64,000 bases of DNA from HGM04593 sp045647745 (GTDB taxonomy: Bacteria > Bacteroidota > Bacteroidia > Bacteroidales > Bacteroidaceae), in the NCBI GenBank assembly GCA_045647745.1, contig JAZRMQ010000026.1:30996-94995 (forward strand). Direction: 5' to 3'. Shown one piece after another: positions 44,043-52,916 of this stretch (position 1 is its first letter; each line of letters begins with the position of its first letter). The position numbers and the translations under genes were made by a program. The notes under the pieces are model-generated. The model was not told the origin of the DNA. It was given only the letters and a program-made list of their open reading frames with translations, and ran no database searches.

Positions 44043-45323
44043 TTATGTAAAAGGAACGTCCCAAACGCATTTATACTGCAAATCTTTTGTGCGTTCACCA
44101 ATCTTCTTTGCAGGCACACCTCCTACGATTTCATAGTCACCAACGTCTTTATTCACTACAGCTCCGGCACAGACAACTGCACCTTTACCTATGGTAACAC
44201 CTTGCAAAATAGTCGCACCAACACCAATCCAAGCATAATCCTTAATAACTATTGGCTTAAAAATTCCCGTAAAATGTGGCGACATAATTTCGTGTCCACC
44301 GGTCATTATGTTTACATTGTGCGACACCGATACACTTGAACCAATTATAATATCTCCACGTGCATCTAGCACAACACCCCTATTAATATGACTATAATCA
44401 CCAATCTTTAAACGATTAGGACTCTGAATATACACATTCTTCATCACAAAAGAGCCTTTACCCACTTTTGCTCGGACTAATTTAAGATACAAACGTCTAA
44501 ACGCCCAAAAAGGCACTAAATGCAAGCAACTATTAAGCATAAATTCCATAAAGAATGCACGCAGCCACTTATAAACAGCCGAAGTTAAAAAAGCATACGA
44601 AAAGCAATTGTATAGAAAATAGATATATTTCTTTAAACAGAATTTGCCTTCACTTGTTATTTTATAGTTATACCAACGACTTTTATACGGTCTATCCGAT
44701 ACACCCTCCTTTAAAAAGGACTGAATTGGGAGGTTAACTTTTTTAAAAGTGCAGCCACCTTTGTACATCCGATGTATCATCTCCCAATCAAGAGAATATC
44801 CTAAATTATCCTTAAGAGAGAGATTGAATTTGTATTTTTGTTGCACAGATGTTCTAACAAATGACGCACCGTGACGATACACGGGATAATACTCCATACG
44901 AGAAATATCCGATGAAGCTGTCAGCAACAAGCGCGAGACTTCCGTTACCTCTACACTATCACCATACACAACATCTACCCCTTCATAATCATCATTGCCA
45001 AAGACACGCTCGAGCACTATTTCATCGGTAAAGACATCCCCACTATTAAGAAAAGTAATCCAATCACCCGTAGCCTTGTCAATACCTTTGTTCATCGCAT
45101 CATAAATGCCGGCATCCGGTTCAGAGCATTTATAAGCAATCTTTTCGGCAAAGGAATTCACAACCTCCCAAGTACCATCGGTGCTACCGCCATCAATCAC
45201 AATAAGTTCTTTATTACTCCACGATTGAAACACGGCACTTTCAAGAGTTCTCTTAATACCCTCTATATTATTATATACAACGGTTATTATCGTTACTTTA
45301 TTTTTTTGTTCAAAATCGGTCAT
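44043..45323 (-). CDS. GT2 glycosyltransferase-hexapeptide acetyltransferase fusion
   Basis: The 426-residue protein joins two enzymes. Residues about 8-230 are a GT2 domain (VTIITVVYNNIEGIKRTLES, VIDGGSTDGT, FLNSGD in place of the usual DxD, as in WcaA/colanic-type GT2). After a helical linker, about 275-426 form a left-handed beta-helix acetyltransferase with isoleucine-patch repeats (IIIGSSVSVSHNVNIMTGGHE, GVGATILQGVTIGKGAVVCAG, VVNKDVGDYEIVGGVPAK). It probably adds a sugar and O-acetylates it or a neighbour. In most loci the two are separate genes. Confidence 0.88.
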   Translation of the reverse strand: MTDFEQKNKVTIITVVYNNIEGIKRTLESAVFQSWSNKELIVIDGGSTDGTWEVVNSFAEKIAYKCSEPDAGIYDAMNKGIDKATGDWITFLNSGDVFTDEIVLERVFGNDDYEGVDVVYGDSVEVTEVSRLLLTASSDISRMEYYPVYRHGASFVRTSVQQKYKFNLSLKDNLGYSLDWEMIHRMYKGGCTFKKVNLPIQSFLKEGVSDRPYKSRWYNYKITSEGKFCLKKYIYFLYNCFSYAFLTSAVYKWLRAFFMEFMLNSCLHLVPFWAFRRLYLKLVRAKVGKGSFVMKNVYIQSPNRLKIGDYSHINRGVVLDARGDIIIGSSVSVSHNVNIMTGGHEIMSPHFTGIFKPIVIKDYAWIGVGATILQGVTIGKGAVVCAGAVVNKDVGDYEIVGGVPAKKIGERTKDLQYKCVWDVPFT

Positions 45324-45343
45324 ATAAAATAATGCAGCAAGAA

Positions 45344-46492
45344 TTAATCTTTCTTATTTATCATATATATCGTATACCTCTCTCCATACGATTTTGCATT
45401 AAAGAGGATATTATCATATTCAAATTTTGGTTCATTTGTAGATGAATAAATCTTCAATAAACCATAACAAAGGATAAATAGAGCATAAAGTATTTTATTC
45501 CCTTTGTATACAAAACATTTAAATAAATCACACCACAATATCCAATAAGAGAAAACAAATAGCAAAGCAATTCTTCGGCTCGCCACCTCAAATTCACGGA
45601 ACAACGCAAATGAAAGGAAATAGAGCAGAAAAGCATTTATAAAAATTGTATTCTCCTTGTTTATGGTTACCAATTTATCATAATAACAGATTATTAAGAT
45701 ACCAGTAAACAAACGTTCTATAAAGCCCACTGACAAGAAACCCTGAATAGCTGCCACCTCGCCCTCTACATAATTCCTCACCAGCTCGACATAAATATCA
45801 CCCATAAAAGAGGCTAAATAAATCAATATCGGCCCAATGAAATTTATCTGTGCCAATAAAAATAGAGCCGAGAAGATGAATATTGTTATATAAGCCCAAC
45901 GCGGCAATCGTTTATGTAAAAAAAAGTAAAGCGGGATAAAGACTATCGACGATATATGAATCGTCATTGAGAGCAAACATAAGGAGAAATATTGCAAAGG
46001 CTTGCGCTTTACCAAAAAATCAAGAGCATTAAGACATATAAAAAGCGAGATTGAGTTACGTAAAAGATTTATCTCCAATCCCACCCCCGACATACAAATA
46101 AACACTAAAAATGCCAAAGGTAGATTATCAACTCGTTTGCGAAAGAAATTATATAACAGCGCACACTGTAACAAACAGCAAACAAAAATAAAAAAGTGAT
46201 AATTGGGGTATATAAACTTACAAACAGCCTGCAAAATACTAAACCCCGGCTCTAAATCCGACATTTCCATCGAGGTTGCGATATTTACAACATTATCACT
46301 ATACATACTTTCAAATGTAGGATAATAGATAGTCCAATCGTCCCCAACAAACCCTCTAAAGCCAAAAAACAGTATAAAAACAAGAATAGATATTGCTTTA
46401 ATCCACGTCTTTCCTGCTTCGGATGAATAGCGATACAACAACGCCATTGTTGCATATAACAAGAAACAGATTATGTACGCTATTGAATACAT
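45344..46492 (-). CDS. EpsG family O-antigen/capsule polymerase (Wzy-like)
   Basis: The 382-residue protein has about ten membrane segments and the EpsG family pattern, with FFGFRGFVGDDWTIYYPTF in the first periplasmic loop and LEINLLRNSISLFI further on. EpsG-type proteins polymerise lipid-linked repeat units, the Wzy role. No other polymerase is present in the locus. It lies between the GT2 fusion and the chain-length regulator. Confidence 0.85.
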   Translation of the reverse strand: MYSIAYIICFLLYATMALLYRYSSEAGKTWIKAISILVFILFFGFRGFVGDDWTIYYPTFESMYSDNVVNIATSMEMSDLEPGFSILQAVCKFIYPNYHFFIFVCCLLQCALLYNFFRKRVDNLPLAFLVFICMSGVGLEINLLRNSISLFICLNALDFLVKRKPLQYFSLCLLSMTIHISSIVFIPLYFFLHKRLPRWAYITIFIFSALFLLAQINFIGPILIYLASFMGDIYVELVRNYVEGEVAAIQGFLSVGFIERLFTGILIICYYDKLVTINKENTIFINAFLLYFLSFALFREFEVASRRIALLFVFSYWILWCDLFKCFVYKGNKILYALFILCYGLLKIYSSTNEPKFEYDNILFNAKSYGERYTIYMINKKD

Positions 46493-46523
46493 TTTCTTTC
46501 AAAAGATTTTCTTTACAAAGAAT

Positions 46524-47603
46524 TTAAATCTTACGCCCCGTCTCTTTCTCTTTTCTACGTTTTATAAAATCCCTTATATACAAACACCAAATTGAGCCAA
46601 AGGCAACACCCATAAAGCAGAATATAAACAGCCTAATAAATGAAGACATTCCGGTAGCCTCCAACGAAACGGTTGCCGGCTGTATTATCATAAATGCCGG
46701 AGTACGCTCTTGCAAACGTTGTCGTGTCATCTGCAACTGCTGTGCCATACTCGTATAGAGGTTTAACTTTAACTGCATCTCATTATTTAAATTCTCGAGC
46801 AAAGCCTTTTGGCTAGCCCTCACGACATTCATATTAGCATCGGCAAATTTGGCATACTCTGCTTGTATCTCAAAATACTCCTTTTGAGCCTGAGTATACA
46901 TTTCTGTAACATATTCTAAATCGTGTCGCGCTTTTTTTGTACGATAATCGATTATATAATTTTGCAAACGAACCGTAACACTATCGGCCATTGTCGCTGC
47001 CACAACAGGGTCTATATCTGTTACAGAAACTGTTATAAGACTTGTGCGTTGATCCACTACGCATTGAATATTTCTGCGCATTGCATTGCAAATTTTATAT
47101 TGCTCTTTTGTCAAGCAAAAAGGATCTACACCCCCATTTTTCACAACCTCTTTCTCCTTAAAGAGTGATATGAATTTTTGAAGATATATCATCGGGTATG
47201 ACAACAAGCCCGGTTTATAATCATATCTCAAATGTTTGTAATAGGTTTTTACACTGCCATCTTTCAACGTAACAGGAACCTCAAATAAATCTATCAAAAA
47301 AGTTGTAGAGGTGAATACATTTGGATATAATTCGGGATATATCGCATCGGAAGTAGCTTTACCAAAAGAGCTACCTATTAGATTTCCAAAATTATCCATT
47401 AAACCGGAAAGGTCCGATTCAGATGTTTCCGGCGCTAAAACAACATCTGTTTTAAACTGTTTTGTTCTGGTAACAACTGAGATAACACCTAAAACGGCAA
47501 AACACAACACAAAAACAGATATAGTTTTCCAATCGTGTAATATTTTTTTCAATATTCCAAGAACATTTATTTCCTTGCTTTTTTTTACTTCAGTTCCTTC
47601 CAT
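46524..47603 (-). CDS. Wzz-like chain length determinant protein
   Basis: The 359-residue protein has two membrane segments flanking a large periplasmic helical part: one near 30-48 and one near 322-342. The C-terminal FMIIQPATVSLEATGM, followed by the membrane segment, matches the P-x2-P-type Wzz end. No tyrosine kinase domain is attached, so it is an O-antigen-type or split PCP protein. It regulates polymer length with the EpsG-type polymerase. Confidence 0.88.
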   Translation of the reverse strand: MEGTEVKKSKEINVLGILKKILHDWKTISVFVLCFAVLGVISVVTRTKQFKTDVVLAPETSESDLSGLMDNFGNLIGSSFGKATSDAIYPELYPNVFTSTTFLIDLFEVPVTLKDGSVKTYYKHLRYDYKPGLLSYPMIYLQKFISLFKEKEVVKNGGVDPFCLTKEQYKICNAMRRNIQCVVDQRTSLITVSVTDIDPVVAATMADSVTVRLQNYIIDYRTKKARHDLEYVTEMYTQAQKEYFEIQAEYAKFADANMNVVRASQKALLENLNNEMQLKLNLYTSMAQQLQMTRQRLQERTPAFMIIQPATVSLEATGMSSFIRLFIFCFMGVAFGSIWCLYIRDFIKRRKEKETGRKI

Positions 47604-47626
47604 AACTTACCAATATTCCACAATAT

Positions 47627-50173
47627 TTATTTCAGCAAATTGATGATACTCACAATCATTGTAGTAATAGAAGCTGTTGATGAGCCAATTGTCACAATCT
47701 CGGCAGTAGTCATTCTCTTTTTCAAGTTCTTTGCCGGCACAACAATCTCCATTCCGGGCTGAATATCACTGCTGGAGAATTTTGATATTTTCTTTACACC
47801 GCCATTCATATATATAGCGTAAACACCATTCTTCTTTGCTCTATCGGCATAACCTCCGGCGTGCTTTATGTAATAGTTTATCCTCTTTCCCTCTTGATAT
47901 GTGACAGTGATTGGAGAGCGCACCTCGCCACTTATCTTTACAGTTGCAGTATATTCAGGCACAATTAGTTTATCACCCTCTCGAAGAACAATATCGGCAC
48001 CGCTACCGGGTTTTTCAACAGCACCTTTCAAATCAATATCAATCAGATAAACATCGCCAAAAGCAGCGTTTATATTTATAAGAGAATCGGATATTGCCAT
48101 ATCAAAAGGCTTGTCGGAACGCAATGCATCCTCATATATCTGCTTTTGCGACTGCTTTACCATATTCTCGCGTTGCATTACCTCTTCGAGGGACATTTTA
48201 CGATAAAGACGTGCGCCTTGTGGATAGGATGATGTAGCAAAGCCGCCGGCATCTTTTATCAAATCACTCAAACGGTAATCGTGACTATGCATTGCATAAT
48301 CGCCTTTAAAGTTCACAGCGCCATCGACAGTAACACTCTTTATAAGGTTGTTGACCGGACTTTTGCGCACGTGCACCTCGTCAAAGGGAGCAAGTTCAAA
48401 GCCGGGTGTACCATCGATTATAAAGCCATCTTTCAAAGCAAAACAGTAGACCTCGGTTATTGTATCACCGCTTTCAACTGATTTTGGATTGTAAAGTCTG
48501 CGATATATATCAATTTTGGCAGTTGAAGCAACATTTGTCAATCCACCGGCCTGCAACACAAAATCCTCGAGTGTTGTATTCTCGGCAAACTCATAGATAC
48601 CGGGATAGTTCACCTCGCCCGATATTTTCAATGTCTCCAAGCCACGCATCTCATTCATCGAAGGGATAAAAAGGACGTCCTCTTTACGCAACTCAACGTC
48701 GGGCGACACGCCATTGACAATACCCTCCACATCAATGGCAAGCACCTCTAAACGTCTATCGGCCTTGCGACGATGCATCACAGCACGAGCAAGGAAAGCA
48801 TCCTCGCACAAGCCATCGGCAGCATCAATCAAATCGAGCACAGTCTTTATGTGTCCACCGACCTCATACATTCCCGGGTGGAACACAGCACCCTTAACCT
48901 CAACCATATTCGAGAAGCGTGGAATTATAGAATCAACGTATATTGAGTCGCCGTCCAAAAGGTTAAATGAAGCAAAGTTGCTCTTTTCAACAGTGTGTAT
49001 AGAATACTCTCTGCCATTTTTGCGTATCACGCGAATATTTTTGTCATAAGCATCACCCGTCAAGCCACCGGTGTATGAGAGCAATTTTGCCAGAGACTCA
49101 TCTTTTTTCATCTCATACAACATTGGTCGCTTCACTTTACCTTGAATGTTTACAATAGAATTATAAGGACCAACGATAACAAGGTCATTATCCTGCAAAC
49201 GAATATTGCCAACGTTGTTACCATTTATTATGTAGTCGTAAACATCAATTTTTGACACCGACTTTCCGTTGCGGTAAACATTAATCTCGCGCAGAGAGCC
49301 AAGCTCGCTGATACCACCGGCCATATACAAAGCATTGAAGAGTGTCGAGAAGGCGCTCAATGTATAAGAACCCGGAGCAACAACCTCGCCAACAATCTCC
49401 ACCTTTACATTACGTGTCTCGCCTATTGATAGGCTGATTGACGAGCCATTATAGTATTCGTTCAATATCTTGGCAACATATTTATCAGCCTCGGCAACCG
49501 TCATTCCTGCAAGTTTTACCCTGCCCACACCTTCTATGACAACAAATCCCTCGGGAGAAATAATATTATCAAAGGTCATTTGCGATGCACCCCAAACATC
49601 TATTATCACCTGATCGCCGGCGCCAAGAATATAGTCGGCCGGAGCAGGGATGTTCATTGCCGGCTCAAAAGTCAATAGCTCATTATTAAACAGATTACGG
49701 CCAAAAACCTCAATCTTATCCTTTAACAAATTTTTGTAGTAGACAACAGAGTCAAGGTCGAGGAATGCCATATCCTTTTTCATCTCTGTCTCCATTTTCT
49801 TCTGAGAATCCTTTTGCAGCTCTTTTTGAGATAGAGATTCGTTCTTTTTCTCTTCTTTAGAAACGATAAAATTTCCTTCTTCGTCTTTTTCTTTGTTATC
49901 GCCACCTCTCAAGCGCTTAGTTTTTGTATCCTTGCTTGTCAAATCAACAGCGCCAAGACCGCTCTGCTCCTGCTCATACTTTTCCTTTATTCTGCGAATT
50001 TGAGCAGGTGTAGCACCCTGCTGAAGCAGTTTGCGAGCAATCTCAGTCTCATCGGCACCACGTTCTTTCTCGGCAATAATCGTCTTAATTACTTGATCGT
50101 CAGAGATAGTTTGTGCTGCCACCCACTGAAAAGAGCACGACAACACAATTGCGAATAATATCTTTTTTATCAT
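47627..50173 (-). CDS. SLBB-domain polysaccharide export protein (Wza-like)
   Basis: The 848-residue protein has a signal peptide (about 1-20, VAA/QT), a charged, Lys/Glu-rich coiled region (about 30-140), a Poly_export domain (about 175-260, DYILGAGDQVIIDVWG) and a series of SLBB domains to the end, with a hydrophobic C-terminal tail. It forms the outer-membrane or periplasmic conduit for the polymer. It is longer than E. coli Wza because of extra SLBB repeats, which is usual in Bacteroidota. It starts 5 bases after the sugar transferase stop. Confidence 0.9.
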   Translation of the reverse strand: MIKKILFAIVLSCSFQWVAAQTISDDQVIKTIIAEKERGADETEIARKLLQQGATPAQIRRIKEKYEQEQSGLGAVDLTSKDTKTKRLRGGDNKEKDEEGNFIVSKEEKKNESLSQKELQKDSQKKMETEMKKDMAFLDLDSVVYYKNLLKDKIEVFGRNLFNNELLTFEPAMNIPAPADYILGAGDQVIIDVWGASQMTFDNIISPEGFVVIEGVGRVKLAGMTVAEADKYVAKILNEYYNGSSISLSIGETRNVKVEIVGEVVAPGSYTLSAFSTLFNALYMAGGISELGSLREINVYRNGKSVSKIDVYDYIINGNNVGNIRLQDNDLVIVGPYNSIVNIQGKVKRPMLYEMKKDESLAKLLSYTGGLTGDAYDKNIRVIRKNGREYSIHTVEKSNFASFNLLDGDSIYVDSIIPRFSNMVEVKGAVFHPGMYEVGGHIKTVLDLIDAADGLCEDAFLARAVMHRRKADRRLEVLAIDVEGIVNGVSPDVELRKEDVLFIPSMNEMRGLETLKISGEVNYPGIYEFAENTTLEDFVLQAGGLTNVASTAKIDIYRRLYNPKSVESGDTITEVYCFALKDGFIIDGTPGFELAPFDEVHVRKSPVNNLIKSVTVDGAVNFKGDYAMHSHDYRLSDLIKDAGGFATSSYPQGARLYRKMSLEEVMQRENMVKQSQKQIYEDALRSDKPFDMAISDSLININAAFGDVYLIDIDLKGAVEKPGSGADIVLREGDKLIVPEYTATVKISGEVRSPITVTYQEGKRINYYIKHAGGYADRAKKNGVYAIYMNGGVKKISKFSSSDIQPGMEIVVPAKNLKKRMTTAEIVTIGSSTASITTMIVSIINLLK

Positions 50174-50178
50174 TTGTA

Positions 50179-50802
50179 TCAGAATTTTTTACCGTTTACT
50201 ATATATATAAATGTTGTAAATATCAGCTTTAAATCCAACCACAGAGAGCGTTTTTGCAGATATTCAAGATCCATCTCCAAACGTTTGAGCATCTTTTCCA
50301 TTGTATCGGTGTAACCATTGTGCAGTGTTGCCATTGAGGTGAGACCGGGACGCATTAAATAGATATAGTCGTAATTTGGATTCTCTTTTCGTATCTTTTC
50401 AATGAAATAACGACGCTCGGGACGAGGACCCACGAACGACATATCACCAAGCAAGACATTAATCAGCTGAGGTAGCTCGTCGAGATGATGCTCACGCAAG
50501 AACTTGCCAATTTTTGTAAGACGTTCATCGTCCACCGTTGCCAAGCGAGGCTCGCCATTGCTTTCCGAATCGGCACGCATTGTCCTGAATTTCAAAATAT
50601 TGAACGCCTTTCCCTTGTAACCTATTCTCTCCTGTTTAAACAAAATACTGCCATCGCCTTGCCAAAGCAACATTATTGCAACAACAAGAAACACAGGAGA
50701 TAATATTATTAGTGCGAGTAATGAACAAATGAAATCAAAAACACGTTTGACTACACGCTCAAAAACATTCATTCCATCACTTATATTTATTTTTTCACTC
50801 AT
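50179..50802 (-). CDS. Initiating undecaprenyl-phosphate sugar transferase
   Basis: The ATG at 50802 gives 207 residues; an in-frame TTG three codons earlier is less likely. This is the short polyisoprenyl-phosphate hexose-1-phosphate transferase type: one N-terminal hydrophobic segment (about 25-47), FKQERIGYKGKAFNILKFRTM, and DELPQLINVLLGDMSFVGPRPE. It attaches the first sugar phosphate to undecaprenyl phosphate and begins repeat-unit synthesis. It is the first gene of the locus and follows a structured leader. Confidence 0.92.
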   Translation of the reverse strand: MSEKINISDGMNVFERVVKRVFDFICSLLALIILSPVFLVVAIMLLWQGDGSILFKQERIGYKGKAFNILKFRTMRADSESNGEPRLATVDDERLTKIGKFLREHHLDELPQLINVLLGDMSFVGPRPERRYFIEKIRKENPNYDYIYLMRPGLTSMATLHNGYTDTMEKMLKRLEMDLEYLQKRSLWLDLKLIFTTFIYIVNGKKF

Positions 50803-51095
50803 AATAGACAAGAGTTATTTTCAATAATAACTTTTTTTAAAGTAATTTATTGTGTCGTGTTTAAATTTATATCACAAAAAATGCCGCTCGAAGCGGCTGC
50901 TACCTCACAAAGGTAATAAAAAAAAGGACTCACACACTTATATCACCTCAAAATCTTAAAAAATGAATATAATTTGTCATATTAGTAAAAAAAAACAAGG
51001 TTGCAAGCATATCAGATAGAGCGTTTTCACAGAGCATTGTTGATTTATATCTGTTTTTTATTAAAATTTGCATATTAAAATCATTTTGCTTCAAA
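50803..51095. other. Intergenic region upstream of the polysaccharide locus
   Basis: Nearly 300 A/T-rich bases lie between the divergent sugar transferase and the flippase-glycosyltransferase remnant. They contain a leader with two small hairpins (50878-50915). No inverted repeats that would mark an invertible promoter were seen, and no upxY-like regulator gene is present on either side. Confidence 0.6.
50878..50915 (-). promoter_or_regulatory. Candidate promoter and leader attenuator
   Basis: On the minus strand TACCTTTG (50915-50908) matches the -7 box and is also half of a small TACCT/AGGTA hairpin. Just downstream GCCGCT-TCG-AGCGGC forms a stable stem followed by ATTTTTT, a compact intrinsic terminator, about 75 bases before the sugar transferase ATG. 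Such an arrangement would stop most transcripts unless read-through is promoted. No -33 box was found. Confidence 0.45.
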
Positions 51096-51600
51096 ATGGA
51101 ATCTGTAAAAAAGCAACTTGTTTCGGGGACTTTTTTTTATTGCCACGGTCAAATACACAGGAGTGGCAATTAACTTATTGATAACAGCAATACTAGCCCG
51201 TATTCTTGTTCCGGAACAAATACCGTTACAGAAGGCAAAGGCAAGCCACGACGATTTCAGTATGACAGGAGTTGCCAACCTTAATTTTTGGCACGGCTTT
51301 GACAGAGTAATAACCGGACTTGCCGAATATTACAAGGCGGAAAGGGAGCAAAAAGCATATTTCAACATTGTTGGCAGTGGAACTATCACAGAAGAGTTAA
51401 AGGATTTATGCAAACAAAAAGGTGTTGAGGAGTACGTGAGGTTCCTTGGACCAAAGCAAGGCTCTGAGCTAGACAAAATTCTAGACGAGATCGACCTTTT
51501 CATCGGCTGTTTAAACAAAACACTGCCAAACACACAAATAACGCCGCCGTGTAACAGAGGATTAAAATATGCTATGCACAAAAATATTTTTGTGGTATAA
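51096..51600 (+). pseudogene. Remnant: Wzx N-terminus fused to GT4 C-terminus
   Basis: From ATG 51096 the sequence reads MESVKKQLVSGTFF, the usual start of a Wzx flippase, then a run of eight T shifts the frame; one T fewer would continue as IATVKYTGVAINLLITAILARILVPE. At about 51218 the flippase similarity stops and the frame continues as the C-terminal half of a glycosyltransferase (NLNFWHGFDRVITGLAEYY, then FNIVGSGTITEELKDL and a cut-off tail to the stop at 51600). The result is a deletion join of two former locus genes, with a homopolymer frameshift. It opposes the present locus. A short 160-residue frame (51118-51600) is still open, but probably has no function. Confidence 0.8.
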
Positions 51601-51629
51601 GACCCTATTTATCTCAATATTTTACTCGA

Positions 51630-52916
51630 TCACACAACGTCTAAAATTGCTCCCGGATAGTAATGGGCAAGAATTTGAGCGTGCGTAGCACCCTTTTCGC
51701 CCATCATTGCTGCACCTATCTGGCAAAGCCCTACTCCGTGCCCCCAACCGGCACCTTTCAGCACAAAATTCACCTTGCCTAGAGCATCAATCTTCTTATC
51801 GACAACAAATGCCGAACTATAAAGGTGTGATTTCGACAACCAACGACGTATTTCCAGTTCTTTACCAACGGTTTTCACCCTCTTTGAGCCAACAATTTTC
51901 AGCTTGACGATGCGCCCCGAAGCACCCCTTACCAGCGGTTGCAGCTCCTCTATCACACCAAAATCAATACCCGAACGTTCGGCTACGAGCAACGAGAGTT
52001 CATCTTGAGAATAGACAACCCTCCAACGATAAAAATCATTAGTTTCACGGTCGTACCCGTTCAATATTTGAGAAAGCACCGCTTTGTCATTTGTAGAGCA
52101 AAAAGCCTCGGGCGAGCTCTCTATCCACTCGCGTGCGCCCTCTTCGGTTGTGAGTTGCGGTAATTGTGGAGCATCGGCACAATCCCTGAAAGCCTGCAGA
52201 TAATCAAAATCAACCTCCTCCCAACAGGCCGAGAAACGCTCCGTCACACCGCCACAACATTTACTGAAACGCGCATCGCACACCTTGCCATCATATTTTA
52301 AAACAATATCCCGTGTCTCAGCGACGGCACGTGCCACATTAGGGTTAAGAGCACGAGTAACACCCTGATAGCGTTGACAATGGTCATCGGCGCAAAAATC
52401 AAAGGTTTTGTGATCTTCTCTGGCGTACCAACGCACAATCTCATCATCGTTCTCATAGCCCAAGCGTGCAGACTCAACCAGCCCTCCCCTATCGAGTTGC
52501 GCATAAACCCAACTGCGGGATATTATTGTGTGAGCCTTTAGAAATTCCAAAGACGAAGTAGCCGACATCTCGCTGGAGATGACGCTCACCAGATAATCCT
52601 CAACAGAAAGACGATTAATAGCACGCACCTCTCCATCCTCGACAACAAGATACAGTTCACCCTTAAAAACCTGATTTTCTTTGCGTTGCCAATGAAAACC
52701 CACTCCAATGACCACATCATACAAGCAAAAAGTGCAAGCGGGCATTTGCGGTTTAAAACAGAGATAATCATAATGCTCGCCATTATAACACAGAGTGCCA
52801 TCCTCGATGGAAACAATATTTTTTGCAGGAGCCTGCCTGCCATTGAGCACAAAATTCCCGATTAAATCGAACTTTATTTGCGCCGAGCGCAGAATACCTA
52901 TATCAATTTTTCTCAT
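51630..52916 (-). CDS. SpoIID/LytB domain protein
   Basis: The 428-residue form starting MRKIDIGILRS is preferred; Mets 3 and 10 codons upstream are possible. It overlaps the upstream gene by 14 bases. The SpoIID domain is clear: VEDYLVSVISSEMSATSSLEFLKAHTIISRSW near 115-150, a cysteine-containing HCQRYQG and C-C-G-G region, and the C-terminal GAGWGHGVGLCQIGAAMM. No signal peptide is evident, unlike Bacillus SpoIID, which cleaves peptidoglycan glycan strands. The substrate in the cytoplasm, if it stays there, is unclear. It pairs with the GT-DUF4922 protein. Confidence 0.88.
   Translation of the reverse strand: MRKIDIGILRSAQIKFDLIGNFVLNGRQAPAKNIVSIEDGTLCYNGEHYDYLCFKPQMPACTFCLYDVVIGVGFHWQRKENQVFKGELYLVVEDGEVRAINRLSVEDYLVSVISSEMSATSSLEFLKAHTIISRSWVYAQLDRGGLVESARLGYENDDEIVRWYAREDHKTFDFCADDHCQRYQGVTRALNPNVARAVAETRDIVLKYDGKVCDARFSKCCGGVTERFSACWEEVDFDYLQAFRDCADAPQLPQLTTEEGAREWIESSPEAFCSTNDKAVLSQILNGYDRETNDFYRWRVVYSQDELSLLVAERSGIDFGVIEELQPLVRGASGRIVKLKIVGSKRVKTVGKELEIRRWLSKSHLYSSAFVVDKKIDALGKVNFVLKGAGWGHGVGLCQIGAAMMGEKGATHAQILAHYYPGAILDVV

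Noticed and set aside
50803..51095. Invertible promoter for the polysaccharide locus
   Set aside because: No pair of inverted repeats flanking a promoter-sized segment and no recombinase gene were found.
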